Part shown: positions 43,284 to 51,129 of the stretch, piece after piece
How the letters are laid out: each line of letters begins with the position of its first letter
How positions within the stretch are numbered: the stretch's first letter is position 1
Assembly (NCBI GenBank): GCA_041661665.1
Contig: JBAZTW010000004.1
Span: 1 to 64,000, forward strand
Source: GWC2-45-44 sp041661665
Lineage (GTDB): Bacteria > Planctomycetota > Phycisphaerae > Sedimentisphaerales > UBA12454
DNA length: 64,000 bases
Direction: 5' to 3'
Made by a program: the position numbers and the translations under genes
Notes under the pieces: generated by a model
The model's database searches: none
Seen by the model: only the letters and a program-made list of their open reading frames with translations
Told to the model about the DNA's origin: nothing

Positions 43284-44357
43284 ATGGATACCGCAAAAAA
43301 TTTCAATCCTGATACTATTTTGCTCTGGGATAAAGTATCCGGCAGCTTCGAAGCCCAGAGAATAATCAGTCTGTTCAAAAATGCTGAGGTAAAAATAATC
43401 ACCGAGCAAAAGCTGAAATATGCCGAACCAATATCCGCAGAACTGGCATTGCGAAAAAGCAAAAAAACTTTGATGATTGGCGAAACATCCTCATTCATAA
43501 ATCAATTCGATGGCAATATCGGCGAAAACATGAGGTGTTTTCCTTATTATAAATTAGTCCCGCTTTCAAACGGCTGCCCATACAACTGCGTCTATTGCTA
43601 TCTCGCCTATGTTTATAGAAAGTACGGCGCTTTTATAAAAATGAATATAAATTACGATAAAATGCTTCGGCAAATCGATAGACTCGCCAAAAATAACCCG
43701 CACAAAATTTGCTTCAATCTTGGCGAAATGCTCGACAGCCTTGCGCTCGACCACATCACAAACCTGACAACAATGCTTGTCCCGCTTTTTAGAAAATACG
43801 AAAACAAATATCTGATGATGCTGACAAAAAGCAGCAATATCGACAATCTTATGAAAATGAAGCCTAATCGCCAAATTATCGTTTCGTGGAGTCTTAATCC
43901 GCAGATAGTCATTGACAATTTTGAATTTGGAACTGCCTCACTTGACGAAAGATTAGCCGCCGCGAAAAAATGTCAGGAACTTGGCTACAGAATAAGATTC
44001 AGAATCGACCCAGGCATTCTCTGCGACGACTGGAAAACCGCCTATGCCATGTTAATACAGAAAATATTTGACCGCACAGAACCGGAAAACATCACAATTG
44101 GATTGCTGAGGCTTTTCAAGGGGCACATAAATCTATCCAAAAAAGCTTATGACTTAAAAACATTTGAGCATCTGCCGGAAACCGCCAAAGACAATAAACT
44201 GCGATATCCTACCGAACGCTGCGTTGAATTTTATGAACATTTAATTAATGTTATACTTGGTTATAGCAATAAAACCAGCATAGGAATATGCAGAGAAAGT
44301 CAGGACATTCTTAACCAGTTGAATTTCAAAACCAGCACCTGCAACTGCATTGCATAA
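43284..44357 (+). CDS. Radical SAM protein, spore photoproduct lyase-like
   Basis: 357 residues. The iron-sulfur motif is C98-x3-C102-x2-C105 in LSNGCPYNCVYCYLAYVYRK; GEMLDSLALDH, MMLTKSSNIDNL and IVSWSLNPQIVIDNFEFGTA follow as in the SPL (SplB) family of radical SAM enzymes. SplB repairs UV-made spore photoproduct, but SPL-like proteins in non-sporulating bacteria have other or unknown roles. The tail STCNCIA adds two cysteines. A+T rich relative to neighbours. Together with the convergent methyltransferase-like gene it lies between 31-bp direct repeats. No strong Shine-Dalgarno. Confidence 0.75.
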   Translation: MDTAKNFNPDTILLWDKVSGSFEAQRIISLFKNAEVKIITEQKLKYAEPISAELALRKSKKTLMIGETSSFINQFDGNIGENMRCFPYYKLVPLSNGCPYNCVYCYLAYVYRKYGAFIKMNINYDKMLRQIDRLAKNNPHKICFNLGEMLDSLALDHITNLTTMLVPLFRKYENKYLMMLTKSSNIDNLMKMKPNRQIIVSWSLNPQIVIDNFEFGTASLDERLAAAKKCQELGYRIRFRIDPGILCDDWKTAYAMLIQKIFDRTEPENITIGLLRLFKGHINLSKKAYDLKTFEHLPETAKDNKLRYPTERCVEFYEHLINVILGYSNKTSIGICRESQDILNQLNFKTSTCNCIA

Positions 44358-44366
44358 AATACAGAT

Positions 44367-45206
44367 TCATTCATTGCCTTGAATCAATGAGCCATAATAT
44401 TCATAAGTATATGTATCATTGTTGTTTTGCTTTGAATACACTCTGTGTGTAACATTTCTACTCTCTGGCTCATTATCTATTTGCCTGACTAAATCTTCAT
44501 TATACTTATCCTGAACAATCAATATTCGCCCATTTGGGGCACAAAGTTTTTTTATGTTTAGTATTTCAGAGTGAATATTGATATCTTGTTCGGTTAAAGG
44601 TACTACTACATATGAAAAATTTGCAATATTGACTGTACCCAGATTTTTAAAAATTCTTTCAATTTGGGGCATTGTTTTAGGAAATGGTCTTTCCAGAAAA
44701 AAAGCGTTGCCCATAAAAATATTATGAGTTCTTCCGCTCAATTTAAAATAATCAAATAATATCTCTTTACCAAGCCCCAAACATATATCAGAAGTATCAT
44801 TTAACAAAAAATTTAATTTCACTTTATAAGCAATACTTCTCTGCTTTGATAAAGCATCCATAATACAAGAGAACATATCCGCTATCGCCAGTGAAGCTAC
44901 CGCCGGCCCAGAACCAATATCCATAACATTTATACAATTGTCAGAAACTGATCCCAGAAAAAATTCAGATGTCATATAATCCAACAAACTGTCTTGTATT
45001 TGAAAATAATGCCTTGCAAAAAACTTATCGAGATAAGCTCCCATACCATCTTTTGTTGTAGGATATCGTTCTTCAGTTTCTGCAACATCTCTGCAAGGAA
45101 ATCTGGCTATGATATTCTTGTAAATCGATAGCATAAAATCACTAAAATGCCAAATTCCATCAGAACATAATTTTTCCTTTACATTATCTTTCAAAATATT
45201 ATTCAT
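44367..45206 (-). CDS. SAM-dependent methyltransferase-like protein
   Basis: 279 residues. Rossmann motif I is VMDIGSGPAVASLAIADMF near 94; a later acidic strand (LNFLLNDTSDICLGLG) and IANFSYVVVPLTEQDINIHS with RILIVQDKYNED fit a class I methyltransferase of the less common type that scans for a leading N-terminal helical domain. No target-recognition feature is recognisable. Strongly A+T rich. AAGGAG precedes the ATG. The 3' end lies ten bases from the radical SAM stop, convergent. Confidence 0.6.
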   Translation of the reverse strand: MNNILKDNVKEKLCSDGIWHFSDFMLSIYKNIIARFPCRDVAETEERYPTTKDGMGAYLDKFFARHYFQIQDSLLDYMTSEFFLGSVSDNCINVMDIGSGPAVASLAIADMFSCIMDALSKQRSIAYKVKLNFLLNDTSDICLGLGKEILFDYFKLSGRTHNIFMGNAFFLERPFPKTMPQIERIFKNLGTVNIANFSYVVVPLTEQDINIHSEILNIKKLCAPNGRILIVQDKYNEDLVRQIDNEPESRNVTHRVYSKQNNNDTYTYEYYGSLIQGNE

Positions 45207-45224
45207 AGTAAAATCTCCTTTGTT

Positions 45225-45494
45225 CTACATTCCACTGCCATTTCCTATATCCGCATCGGGCAGGCGTTTTTCGATTGCTCGCAGGCGGTATTCATAACCA
45301 ACACTGGCTGTGTTCAGATGCTCAACCTGCTGCTGAAATTGTTTTTGCGATTCTAAAAGTCTGTTTATATCGCTTCGCAAAAGCAGAAGCTGATTTTGCA
45401 GATTCACCCATGTGCCTACAATCAGCGAGGCGAGAAACACAAGCTGAATAAGCACAGAAATATCAATCTGTTTTATAAATCGCCAGTTTTTCAT
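45225..45494 (-). CDS. Small membrane-anchored coiled-coil protein of the phage-type block
   Basis: 89 residues: a transmembrane helix (ISVLIQLVFLASLIVGTWV) and then a heptad-rich coiled coil (LQNQLLLLRSDINRLLESQK, QFQQQVEHLNTAS). Such layouts occur in phage spanin- or holin-associated and in tail-chaperone-region proteins, but I cannot assign one. The C-terminus RLPDADIGNGSGM lies in the right copy of the 31-bp repeat. AAGGTG lies upstream of the ATG. Confidence 0.55.
   Translation of the reverse strand: MKNWRFIKQIDISVLIQLVFLASLIVGTWVNLQNQLLLLRSDINRLLESQKQFQQQVEHLNTASVGYEYRLRAIEKRLPDADIGNGSGM
45241..45271. repeat. 31-bp direct repeat, right copy
   Basis: Matches 43201-43231. Forms the 3' coding end of the small phage-type gene. 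The two copies bracket 2,040 bp holding the radical SAM and methyltransferase-like genes. Confidence 0.75.
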
Positions 45495-45542
45495 TTCATC
45501 ACCTTAAAAAATAGCCACAGAGAACACAGAGAAATAAGTTTT

Positions 45543-45566
45543 GTAGGGTGGGCTCTTAGCCCACGC
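45543..45566. repeat. GTAGGGTGGGCT repeat, short form
   Basis: GTAGGGTGGGCTCTTAGCCCACGC: the GTGGGCT/AGCCCAC stem with a three-base loop. Preceded by AGCCACAGAGAACACAGAG (45511-45529), another simple repeat-like word. Confidence 0.8.
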
Positions 45567-45571
45567 TGCAA

Positions 45572-46234
45572 TTATCCTCTTGTAAGTTTTACACTCGCTC
45601 CGCTGCTGACAGAATCGCTTTGGCCATCATCGCCCAAATCTACGGATACCTTGCATCGCTGCAATGCCTTTTCATAAAGGCCGGTATAGTATTGGCTCTT
45701 TTCCCAAAAACTTTTCGTTTCATCGTTATCGCTGCCGCAAAGAGTCGCGTAAATTATCGAAAGCGTTTTATAAACCGCCGCCTGCCTCAACACCGAAACA
45801 TCGAGAACATCATCAACGCTGTATTTGCTGTCAGGATTGCCAGGCCTCAAATCAAAATACGCTGCAAGATGCAAAAACACCTCGCTGCTCTGCGGCTGAT
45901 AACTGCAAACTCGATAAGTTATCGCCGAGCCGTCAATAAGCGCGATTGGAGCAGAGGCATTATCAGCACGCAAAACGGAAATAACAAGCGAAGTGGCGCT
46001 TCCAACCGAAACAATCTCATAAACTCCGTCAATCGCACCATCAGCGGATTTTAGATATATAACCATCCCCGCCGTTATTTGAGCCGCGTTAAAATCCGCA
46101 CCTGCCGCTGTGAACGTCGTGCCTGCGATAACACCATCGCTGCCGCTTGCCAGAATCTGATTTGCGAAATACAAATCGTCGAACAAGCTTGGCTCATACC
46201 GCAAAATATCAACATCATTTGAAAAAGTATTCAT
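45572..46234 (-). CDS. Phage structural (head-tail connector-like) protein
   Basis: 220 residues, AAAGGGA upstream. Position after the capsid gene and content fit a connector or head-completion protein: an N-terminal beta-rich part with an embedded GTTFTAAGADFNAAQITAGM segment of the kind found in phage virion proteins, and an alpha-helical C-terminal part (VLRQAAVYKTLSIIYATLCG). No catalytic motif. The assignment rests mainly on order: portal, scaffold, capsid, this gene. Confidence 0.5.
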   Translation of the reverse strand: MNTFSNDVDILRYEPSLFDDLYFANQILASGSDGVIAGTTFTAAGADFNAAQITAGMVIYLKSADGAIDGVYEIVSVGSATSLVISVLRADNASAPIALIDGSAITYRVCSYQPQSSEVFLHLAAYFDLRPGNPDSKYSVDDVLDVSVLRQAAVYKTLSIIYATLCGSDNDETKSFWEKSQYYTGLYEKALQRCKVSVDLGDDGQSDSVSSGASVKLTRG

Positions 46235-46328
46235 TTTTATATCCCTTTAAAATGGCTGGGTGTGGAGCAGTCTAATCTTTAAGGTATCATTATTTTTTAG
46301 ATGTCCATACCCAGCCGACTCCTCAGAA

Positions 46329-46422
46329 AACCGCGTGGGCTAAGAGCCCACCCTACGCAAACTGGATTCCCGCTTTCGCGGGAATGACAAGCTTGTAGGG
46401 TGGACAGCTTGCTGTCCACGCG
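46329..46422. repeat. Three dispersed repeats in the capsid-connector gap
   Basis: 46329-46356 is an inverted copy of the GTAGGGTGGGCT family (CGTGGGCTAAGAGCCCACCC). 46366-46385 is an ATTCCCGC-TTTC-GCGGGAAT hairpin. 46395-46422 is GTAGGGTGGACAGCTTGCTG + TCCACGCG, a variant with a different stem. The remainder of 46235-46328 shows nothing recognised. Confidence 0.8.
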
Positions 46423-46427
46423 TGCCG

Positions 46428-47582
46428 TTAATTCGTTGACAAGCCCCTGATAAGCCCGTGCGCTGATTCATTCTTGAACTCGAGCGTGTATTCGCCAATG
46501 AGCTGGCCGCACTCATAATCTCCGCTGCTTGCTAAAGGTTTGAAGTGGAAGCTCCTGCCGGCCAGAGGCAGCACGCCGATGCGCGATGAATCGAGAAGCA
46601 GAACAGCGTCCTGCGGAACGTATCTGCTGGCAACGATTTTGCAAACACCGAAATCGCTTTCATAAACGCTTACCATATCCTTGTAAGCGGTATCCGAGGC
46701 GCCGAAGCTTCTGCTTGCGGTGAGGAACGAATTGATTTTGCGTTTCTGAAATCCGCCAACAACAATCAAATCGACGCTGCCGCTGCTGTTTTCCCAAATC
46801 TGCCGCAGAACATAGTTAATCATTTCCTCCGTCAAAGCGCTGCCCGTCGGAAAACCCGAATCGCCCGCAGAATAAAGGTGCGTCGCGATGTGCGGCAGAA
46901 TACCTTTCATACTCCTGCGAACAGATGCCGAACCCTGCGGATTTGCGGAAGGCCTGCCGCCATTGATTACCGTGTTCTCAAGGTCGCGAATCATCTCCCG
47001 CAGTCTTTCCGATTTCTGATAATCCATCTCACCGGAAATTCCCAGATGATTTGCCGCGATGTTTGTGCCGCTGACCTCGACCGAAGCGGTGAAAATCTGC
47101 GTGTAATTTCCGCAGCGAACACGATTGGTAAATCTCGCGGCGGGCTTGTCGTCGCCTTCGAGAGCGGCATTGCCGAGAATGTTAATCACCTGGCCGGTCG
47201 CGATATCTTCAGCAGTTGTGCCTGCGTATCCGCGAACAACCGTAATCGTATTTCCGCTCACGCTGGAAACGAGCATCAGTTCCGTTGCTCCTGCAACCTG
47301 AATCTGGTCGCCTGCTCTGAATCTGCCGCCGTTTGCGACATCGAAGCTTGTCTCGCCGTCCGGGTCGCTGATTGAACTATCGCTAATCGCGTCCTTGTTC
47401 GGCACAAGCGAATCCTCGAGCCATTCGTGATATGTACTCTGTGCCTGCCGAAGCGGGTCGCCGATTGCGTCGAGCAGCGGAGTCTCGTAAGGCGACACGA
47501 TGCCGATAAGGTCTGATACGTCTTCCGCAAGTTCAGGCAGATTAGTGCCCGCTGAATATGTTGCTTTTCCTGTAAATGCCAT
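46428..47582 (-). CDS. Phage major capsid protein, SU10/DUF5309 type
   Basis: 384 residues, intact frame, AAAGGA upstream. N-terminal arm DVSDLIGIVSPYETPLLDAI and EWLEDSL are the hallmark of SU10-like/DUF5309 capsid proteins of the HK97 fold. A beta insert (GGRFRAGDQIQVAGATELML .. VRGYAGTTAEDIATGQVINI) follows, then NRVRCGNYTQIFTASVEVSG, LRDLENTVINGG-like helix and VVGGFQKRKINSF, as in the family. Would form the virion shell. Confidence 0.85.
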   Translation of the reverse strand: MAFTGKATYSAGTNLPELAEDVSDLIGIVSPYETPLLDAIGDPLRQAQSTYHEWLEDSLVPNKDAISDSSISDPDGETSFDVANGGRFRAGDQIQVAGATELMLVSSVSGNTITVVRGYAGTTAEDIATGQVINILGNAALEGDDKPAARFTNRVRCGNYTQIFTASVEVSGTNIAANHLGISGEMDYQKSERLREMIRDLENTVINGGRPSANPQGSASVRRSMKGILPHIATHLYSAGDSGFPTGSALTEEMINYVLRQIWENSSGSVDLIVVGGFQKRKINSFLTASRSFGASDTAYKDMVSVYESDFGVCKIVASRYVPQDAVLLLDSSRIGVLPLAGRSFHFKPLASSGDYECGQLIGEYTLEFKNESAHGLIRGLSTN

Positions 47583-47644
47583 TTTTATTTCCTTTCAATT
47601 ATTTTGTTATTTGTGCCTTTGTGGCTTTGTGCCTCTGTGCCTTT
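47583..47644. repeat. GTGCCTTTGTGGC simple repeat in the scaffold-capsid gap
   Basis: TTGTGCCTTTGTGGCTTTG then TGCCTCTGTGCC: short imperfect tandem words between two phage-type genes. Confidence 0.45.
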
Positions 47645-48160
47645 TTACATAAAACTTCTTCTCGTCCGCAGGTACTCCTGCAAATCCGTTCTTGAGCCGG
47701 TCTTTGCCGCTTTCTTAGCCGACCGCTCAATCGCTCCTGCCGTTGGTGACAGCCGTTCCTTAACTCCGCTTGTTTTACTTGTCGCAGCAGAAGGCAAGTT
47801 GTCCGCAAACAAATAGCTTTTCTCTTTCTTCAATTGCGTAACAATATCCGCCGCTGTTGCCTGCGTATCAGCCACAAGCTTTGCCTTGCCGATAATCACT
47901 GCCGCGTCAAGGTCTCGCACACCCGATGCCGCCAGCTTCTCAATCAACTGCCTTTCAATGGTCATATCTGAAAGACTTTTATTAAGCCTCTCAACCTCGG
48001 CTTTGCTCTGATTGAGTTCCTGCTCAAGCGTTGTCTGTTTCTGCTCCGCGCTCTGCGCCCTTTTGCGATAGCGAATCGCTTCACTGACATCAACTAACCT
48101 TTCGCTTCGCTGCTCTTGTTCGTCTGAACCATCAATTTTTTCTGCGTCTGTCTGACTCAT
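47645..48160 (-). CDS. Phage scaffold-like coiled-coil protein
   Basis: 171 residues, AAAGGG upstream. Charged N-terminus, a long coiled coil from about 30 to 75 (AEQKQTTLEQELNQSKAEVE and RLNKSLSDMTIERQLIEKLA), then a basic C-terminus (KSGVKERLSP region, RSAKKAAKTGSRTDLQEYLR). Size, composition and placement between portal and capsid match scaffolding proteins that guide shell assembly. No protease domain. Confidence 0.6.
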   Translation of the reverse strand: MSQTDAEKIDGSDEQEQRSERLVDVSEAIRYRKRAQSAEQKQTTLEQELNQSKAEVERLNKSLSDMTIERQLIEKLAASGVRDLDAAVIIGKAKLVADTQATAADIVTQLKKEKSYLFADNLPSAATSKTSGVKERLSPTAGAIERSAKKAAKTGSRTDLQEYLRTRRSFM

Positions 48161-48184
48161 CTTTGAACCCTTTCAATTTTTTTG

Positions 48185-48212
48185 GTAGGGTGGGCTCTTA
48201 GCCCACGCGGTT
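48185..48212. repeat. GTAGGGTGGGCT repeat, short form
   Basis: GTAGGGTGGGCTCTTAGCCC + ACGCGGTT, four bases before the portal gene stop codon at 48216. Confidence 0.85.
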
Positions 48213-48215
48213 TTT

Positions 48216-49736
48216 TTAATATCCAAGCTCTCTCAACACCGTTTCTTCCGGCACACCAAGTTCCTTTTTGAGTTTCGCTTCATTAAGTTTTTCAAGCGTA
48301 TTCTCAGGCAGCGGACTTGGAAAAATCACATCAAAATTCCTCTCATCCTTACTGTTCGGATAAATCCCCGTCGCATCAAACATCTGCATTACCATCGCCG
48401 CGATTTCCTTAATCCCCTGACCATACACAAATCGCTTTCTGTCGGTCTTGGCCAGCATTCCCATCAGCGTCATTCGCAGCGCGACAGCGCTCGTCAAATT
48501 TCCAACCTTGTTTTTCAGAATGCCCGCAGCGACAGGCGTTACGCCGCTGGCCTTATCCATCGCCTCTCGAATCTGGTCGATGTGCGTATCCTCGCTGGGC
48601 ATAACCGCGTCGCCGCCGAACTGCTCAATCGCGGCATCAGGATTATCCGTACACCAAATCCGACCCGGCGAAACCACACGACCATCAACGCCCTCAATCC
48701 CCTTGGCAAGATACATCTTGAACGCCTGAAAAGTTATCCTGCTGGCGCGGTCGCTCAACCGCGTATTCAATTCATCCTGCAAAGCAACCAGCGGCTCAAC
48801 ATCGCTCACTCCCTCGTAATACAGTGGCTGAGCGATATTCTGAATATGCACGACAGGCACAACGCCCATCACGTTCCGCCCTTCTGCCGTAAGCTCCTTC
48901 TCCTCATACCTCTGCCAGAAATCCGCCGCGATGATTTCCGTAACCGCCGCTGACTGCCTTGCCGAATTCCTTCCTCTGCCGCCTAAAAGTCTGCGAATGA
49001 AATTCCCCTCGCTTGCCACCTCGTTTTTCTGCTCGATGAAATGCTGAACGTAAAAATTGATTTTCCTGTAATCCTTTTCATCAAGAACAGGCAGCGCTCT
49101 TGGCGCTTCAATCAATTCCAGACCGCAATCCGAAACAAGTTCCATTACACGTTGTAGGGGCAGACCTGTGTGTCTGCCCAATGAAGAAGAATTTGAAACT
49201 TCAAATATCTTCTGCCCCGGCCTGACAACGCAATCCACGAACCCATAAACCGCGCCGAGCGTTGCCATATCCTGAAAGAATCGCACTCCGCCGTTTGCGT
49301 AGAATACTTCTTTGATGATTCTGTCGATTTCGCCGCGGCGGTTTTTATCTTCCGCCTTGCTCACGACATCAACGCTTTTGCCGAACAGGAAATCCACCAT
49401 CGCGTTGATTCGCCAGCCGATATCGTTTTCGATAACGACTTCCTTGCGTTCGATATCCGCCACTGCCCTGCCGCCGAAAAGGCCGCCCGTTTCGCTCCGC
49501 TTGATTCCCGTAATTCTCGCCGGCAAGCCCATTTCCTGTGCCTGCACATACAACCGCGCCGATTCGTTGAGTTTTGAATCCGCCGCAAGAAGCCCCGCCG
49601 TTGAATACATCGGATTTTGGTAGTAGTCCCACAGCCTGCCGAAATGCGACTGCATATCGACCCACTGCTCATCGACGAGCCAATCGACAAAGTCGGGATT
49701 TAATTCGCTCTTAAATTCTCTAAATTCAAACGCCAT
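48216..49736 (-). CDS. Phage portal protein (SPP1 Gp6-like)
   Basis: 506 residues, GGAG upstream. Landmarks of the SPP1-type portal: RLWDYYQNPMY near 34-44, VVIENDIGWRINAMVDFLFG, MGVVPVVHIQN, YEGVSDVEPLVALQDELNTR and an alpha-helical stem and clip with KNKVGNLTSAVALRMTLMG. The dodecameric portal anchors the packaging motor to the capsid. A 27-bp palindrome at 49154-49180 lies in frame and encodes SLGRHTGLPLQR at about residues 186-197, which does not look like family sequence. No terminase is found upstream. Confidence 0.82.
   Translation of the reverse strand: MAFEFREFKSELNPDFVDWLVDEQWVDMQSHFGRLWDYYQNPMYSTAGLLAADSKLNESARLYVQAQEMGLPARITGIKRSETGGLFGGRAVADIERKEVVIENDIGWRINAMVDFLFGKSVDVVSKAEDKNRRGEIDRIIKEVFYANGGVRFFQDMATLGAVYGFVDCVVRPGQKIFEVSNSSSLGRHTGLPLQRVMELVSDCGLELIEAPRALPVLDEKDYRKINFYVQHFIEQKNEVASEGNFIRRLLGGRGRNSARQSAAVTEIIAADFWQRYEEKELTAEGRNVMGVVPVVHIQNIAQPLYYEGVSDVEPLVALQDELNTRLSDRASRITFQAFKMYLAKGIEGVDGRVVSPGRIWCTDNPDAAIEQFGGDAVMPSEDTHIDQIREAMDKASGVTPVAAGILKNKVGNLTSAVALRMTLMGMLAKTDRKRFVYGQGIKEIAAMVMQMFDATGIYPNSKDERNFDVIFPSPLPENTLEKLNEAKLKKELGVPEETVLRELGY
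49154..49180. repeat. GGGGCAGAC palindrome inside the portal gene
   Basis: GTAGGGGCAGACC, TGTG, TGTCTGCCCA: stem GGGCAGACx/xGTCTGCCC with a short loop. In frame with the portal gene. Confidence 0.7.
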
Positions 49737-49767
49737 AACATTTCTCCATTAATAAAAATTTCATCGC

Positions 49768-50090
49768 CGACCTGTCGCGTCGAAGCCTTTGGCGAAGACG
49801 GAAGGCGATTCCACAAATCTTCAATTTTCATTTTTCAATCTTCAATGTTTCTCTACCCTTACTGGGGACTTGCGCGTTTTTATCGAAATTTGACCGAAAA
49901 TTCTTTTATGCGTTTTTGTAAGTGCTTATTTGATATGGAGAAAAATTTTTTAATTTTTTTTATCCGCGCAAGTTTTTACTTGCGCAAATGGCTGATATTT
50001 TGTCATTTCGACCAAAATGAGTCCCGATTTTCGGGACGAATGAAGCGGAGAAATCTATTTTAAATCCCCCGTTTAATCTCACTATTTCCC
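49768..50090. repeat. Long intergenic stretch filled by dispersed repeats
   Basis: 49768-49847: a GCCGACC..GGCGATTCC hairpin with ATCTTCAATTTTC words. 49966-49985: perfect GCGCAAGT-TTTT-ACTTGCGC hairpin. 50001-50057: TGTCATTTCGACC, GTCCCGATTTTCGGGAC hairpin (50031-50047), GGAGAAATCTAT, sharing ends with the element in pabB. No gene seen in 49737-50090. Confidence 0.65.
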
Positions 50091-50118
50091 TTGACAATCC
50101 CTACTTTTCGGATATACT
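50091..50118 (+). promoter_or_regulatory. Consensus sigma-70 promoter ahead of the PEP-CTERM pair
   Basis: TTGACA (50091-50096), 16-base spacer, TATACT (50113-50118). It leaves a leader of about 165 bases containing an 8-residue open frame (50173-50199) behind GGAGGAAGGG, and an ATTCCCAT-GCAG-ATGGGAAT hairpin (50228-50247). Confidence 0.65.
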
Positions 50119-50172
50119 GTTTGTTTTGGGAAAAGAAAAAGAAGATTTTGAAGATTTTTGGAGGAAGGGAAA

Positions 50173-50199
50173 ATGAAACACTTCGTTAATTCATCGTAA
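50173..50199 (+). CDS. Eight-residue leader peptide or truncated gene start
   Basis: MKHFVNSS, preceded by a very strong GGAGGAAGGG ribosome site like those of the two PEP-CTERM genes downstream. Either a leader peptide or the stub of a third PEP-CTERM gene cut by the repeat at 50228. Reality of translation is uncertain. Confidence 0.3.
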   Translation: MKHFVNSS

Positions 50200-50291
50200 G
50201 AAGGTCACTGCGCACTTATTTTCGGTCATTCCCATGCAGATGGGAATCCACAATTAAATTTCACTAAACAATTTTCAAAGGACGGAGAAAT

Positions 50292-51098
50292 ATGTTAAAA
50301 TTCAGTCTTGTGCGAAGTAGTCAGATTTTCTTGTTTTTGGTTATTTGGTTTCAAGTTAATGTATCCATAAATGCTCAAGTTGTGTATTCAAATAATTTCA
50401 ACAATGGCACGGCATCGTTGTCAGATTTTACCATAAGGACGGTAGCGGGAAACATAGGAACCTACTCAGTTACTGCAGATTCTGGCCAACTCAAAATTGC
50501 CACTGGCAATACTACTCCTTGTTATGGTTTCGCAGTCATTAATACTGCAAACTTTGCTGCCCCCTACCAAACTACTCTAAAAAACAATTCCGGTCTGGTA
50601 AGCTGGTCATTTAATGTTTCAAATTTGGATGGCCAATGGAACAATTCTTTTTATTTTACACTGGCGAGCAATTCATCAGACCCATTGGTCTACACCTCAA
50701 CCTCTTATGTATTTGCTGGTGGCGGGTATGTTGGCAACAGAATGATGATTTTCCGACAAGGATACAACCCAAGTGATCATACACATATTATTGATATCAC
50801 AAATGGATTGCCTATAGGATACAATGGAAGCATTCGGATTACCTATGATCCCAAGACGGATATTTGGTCTCTTTATGGCGTATGGGGCAGTTCTTATGTT
50901 GCCCCGGAATTAGTAGCGAATCTATTAGGGACTTGCCATGATAGTACGTACACAGGATTAAATTTACCATATATGGGGATGGGCGGTTCTACCTCAGGAA
51001 TTGATTATTTTGATAATCTGACAGTAAGTGTAGTTCCCGAGCCCGCAACAATTCTTTTACTCACCCTCGGCGGATTGGTTTTGCGAAGAAAAAAATAA
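50292..51098 (+). CDS. PEP-CTERM sorting domain protein
   Basis: 268 residues. Signal peptide (SQIFLFLVIWFQVNVSINAQ) and C-terminal sorting signal VPEPATILLLTLGGLVLRRK: PEP motif, hydrophobic helix, basic end, recognised by an exosortase. The body is beta-rich and polar (N, T, S, G), similar to lectin-like or LamG-type extracellular domains; no catalytic residues recognised. Exosortase is not in the window. CGGAGAAAT precedes the ATG. Confidence 0.82.
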   Translation: MLKFSLVRSSQIFLFLVIWFQVNVSINAQVVYSNNFNNGTASLSDFTIRTVAGNIGTYSVTADSGQLKIATGNTTPCYGFAVINTANFAAPYQTTLKNNSGLVSWSFNVSNLDGQWNNSFYFTLASNSSDPLVYTSTSYVFAGGGYVGNRMMIFRQGYNPSDHTHIIDITNGLPIGYNGSIRITYDPKTDIWSLYGVWGSSYVAPELVANLLGTCHDSTYTGLNLPYMGMGGSTSGIDYFDNLTVSVVPEPATILLLTLGGLVLRRKK

Positions 51099-51129
51099 AA
51101 TATTAACAATTTTTGGAAGGAAGAAGAGA

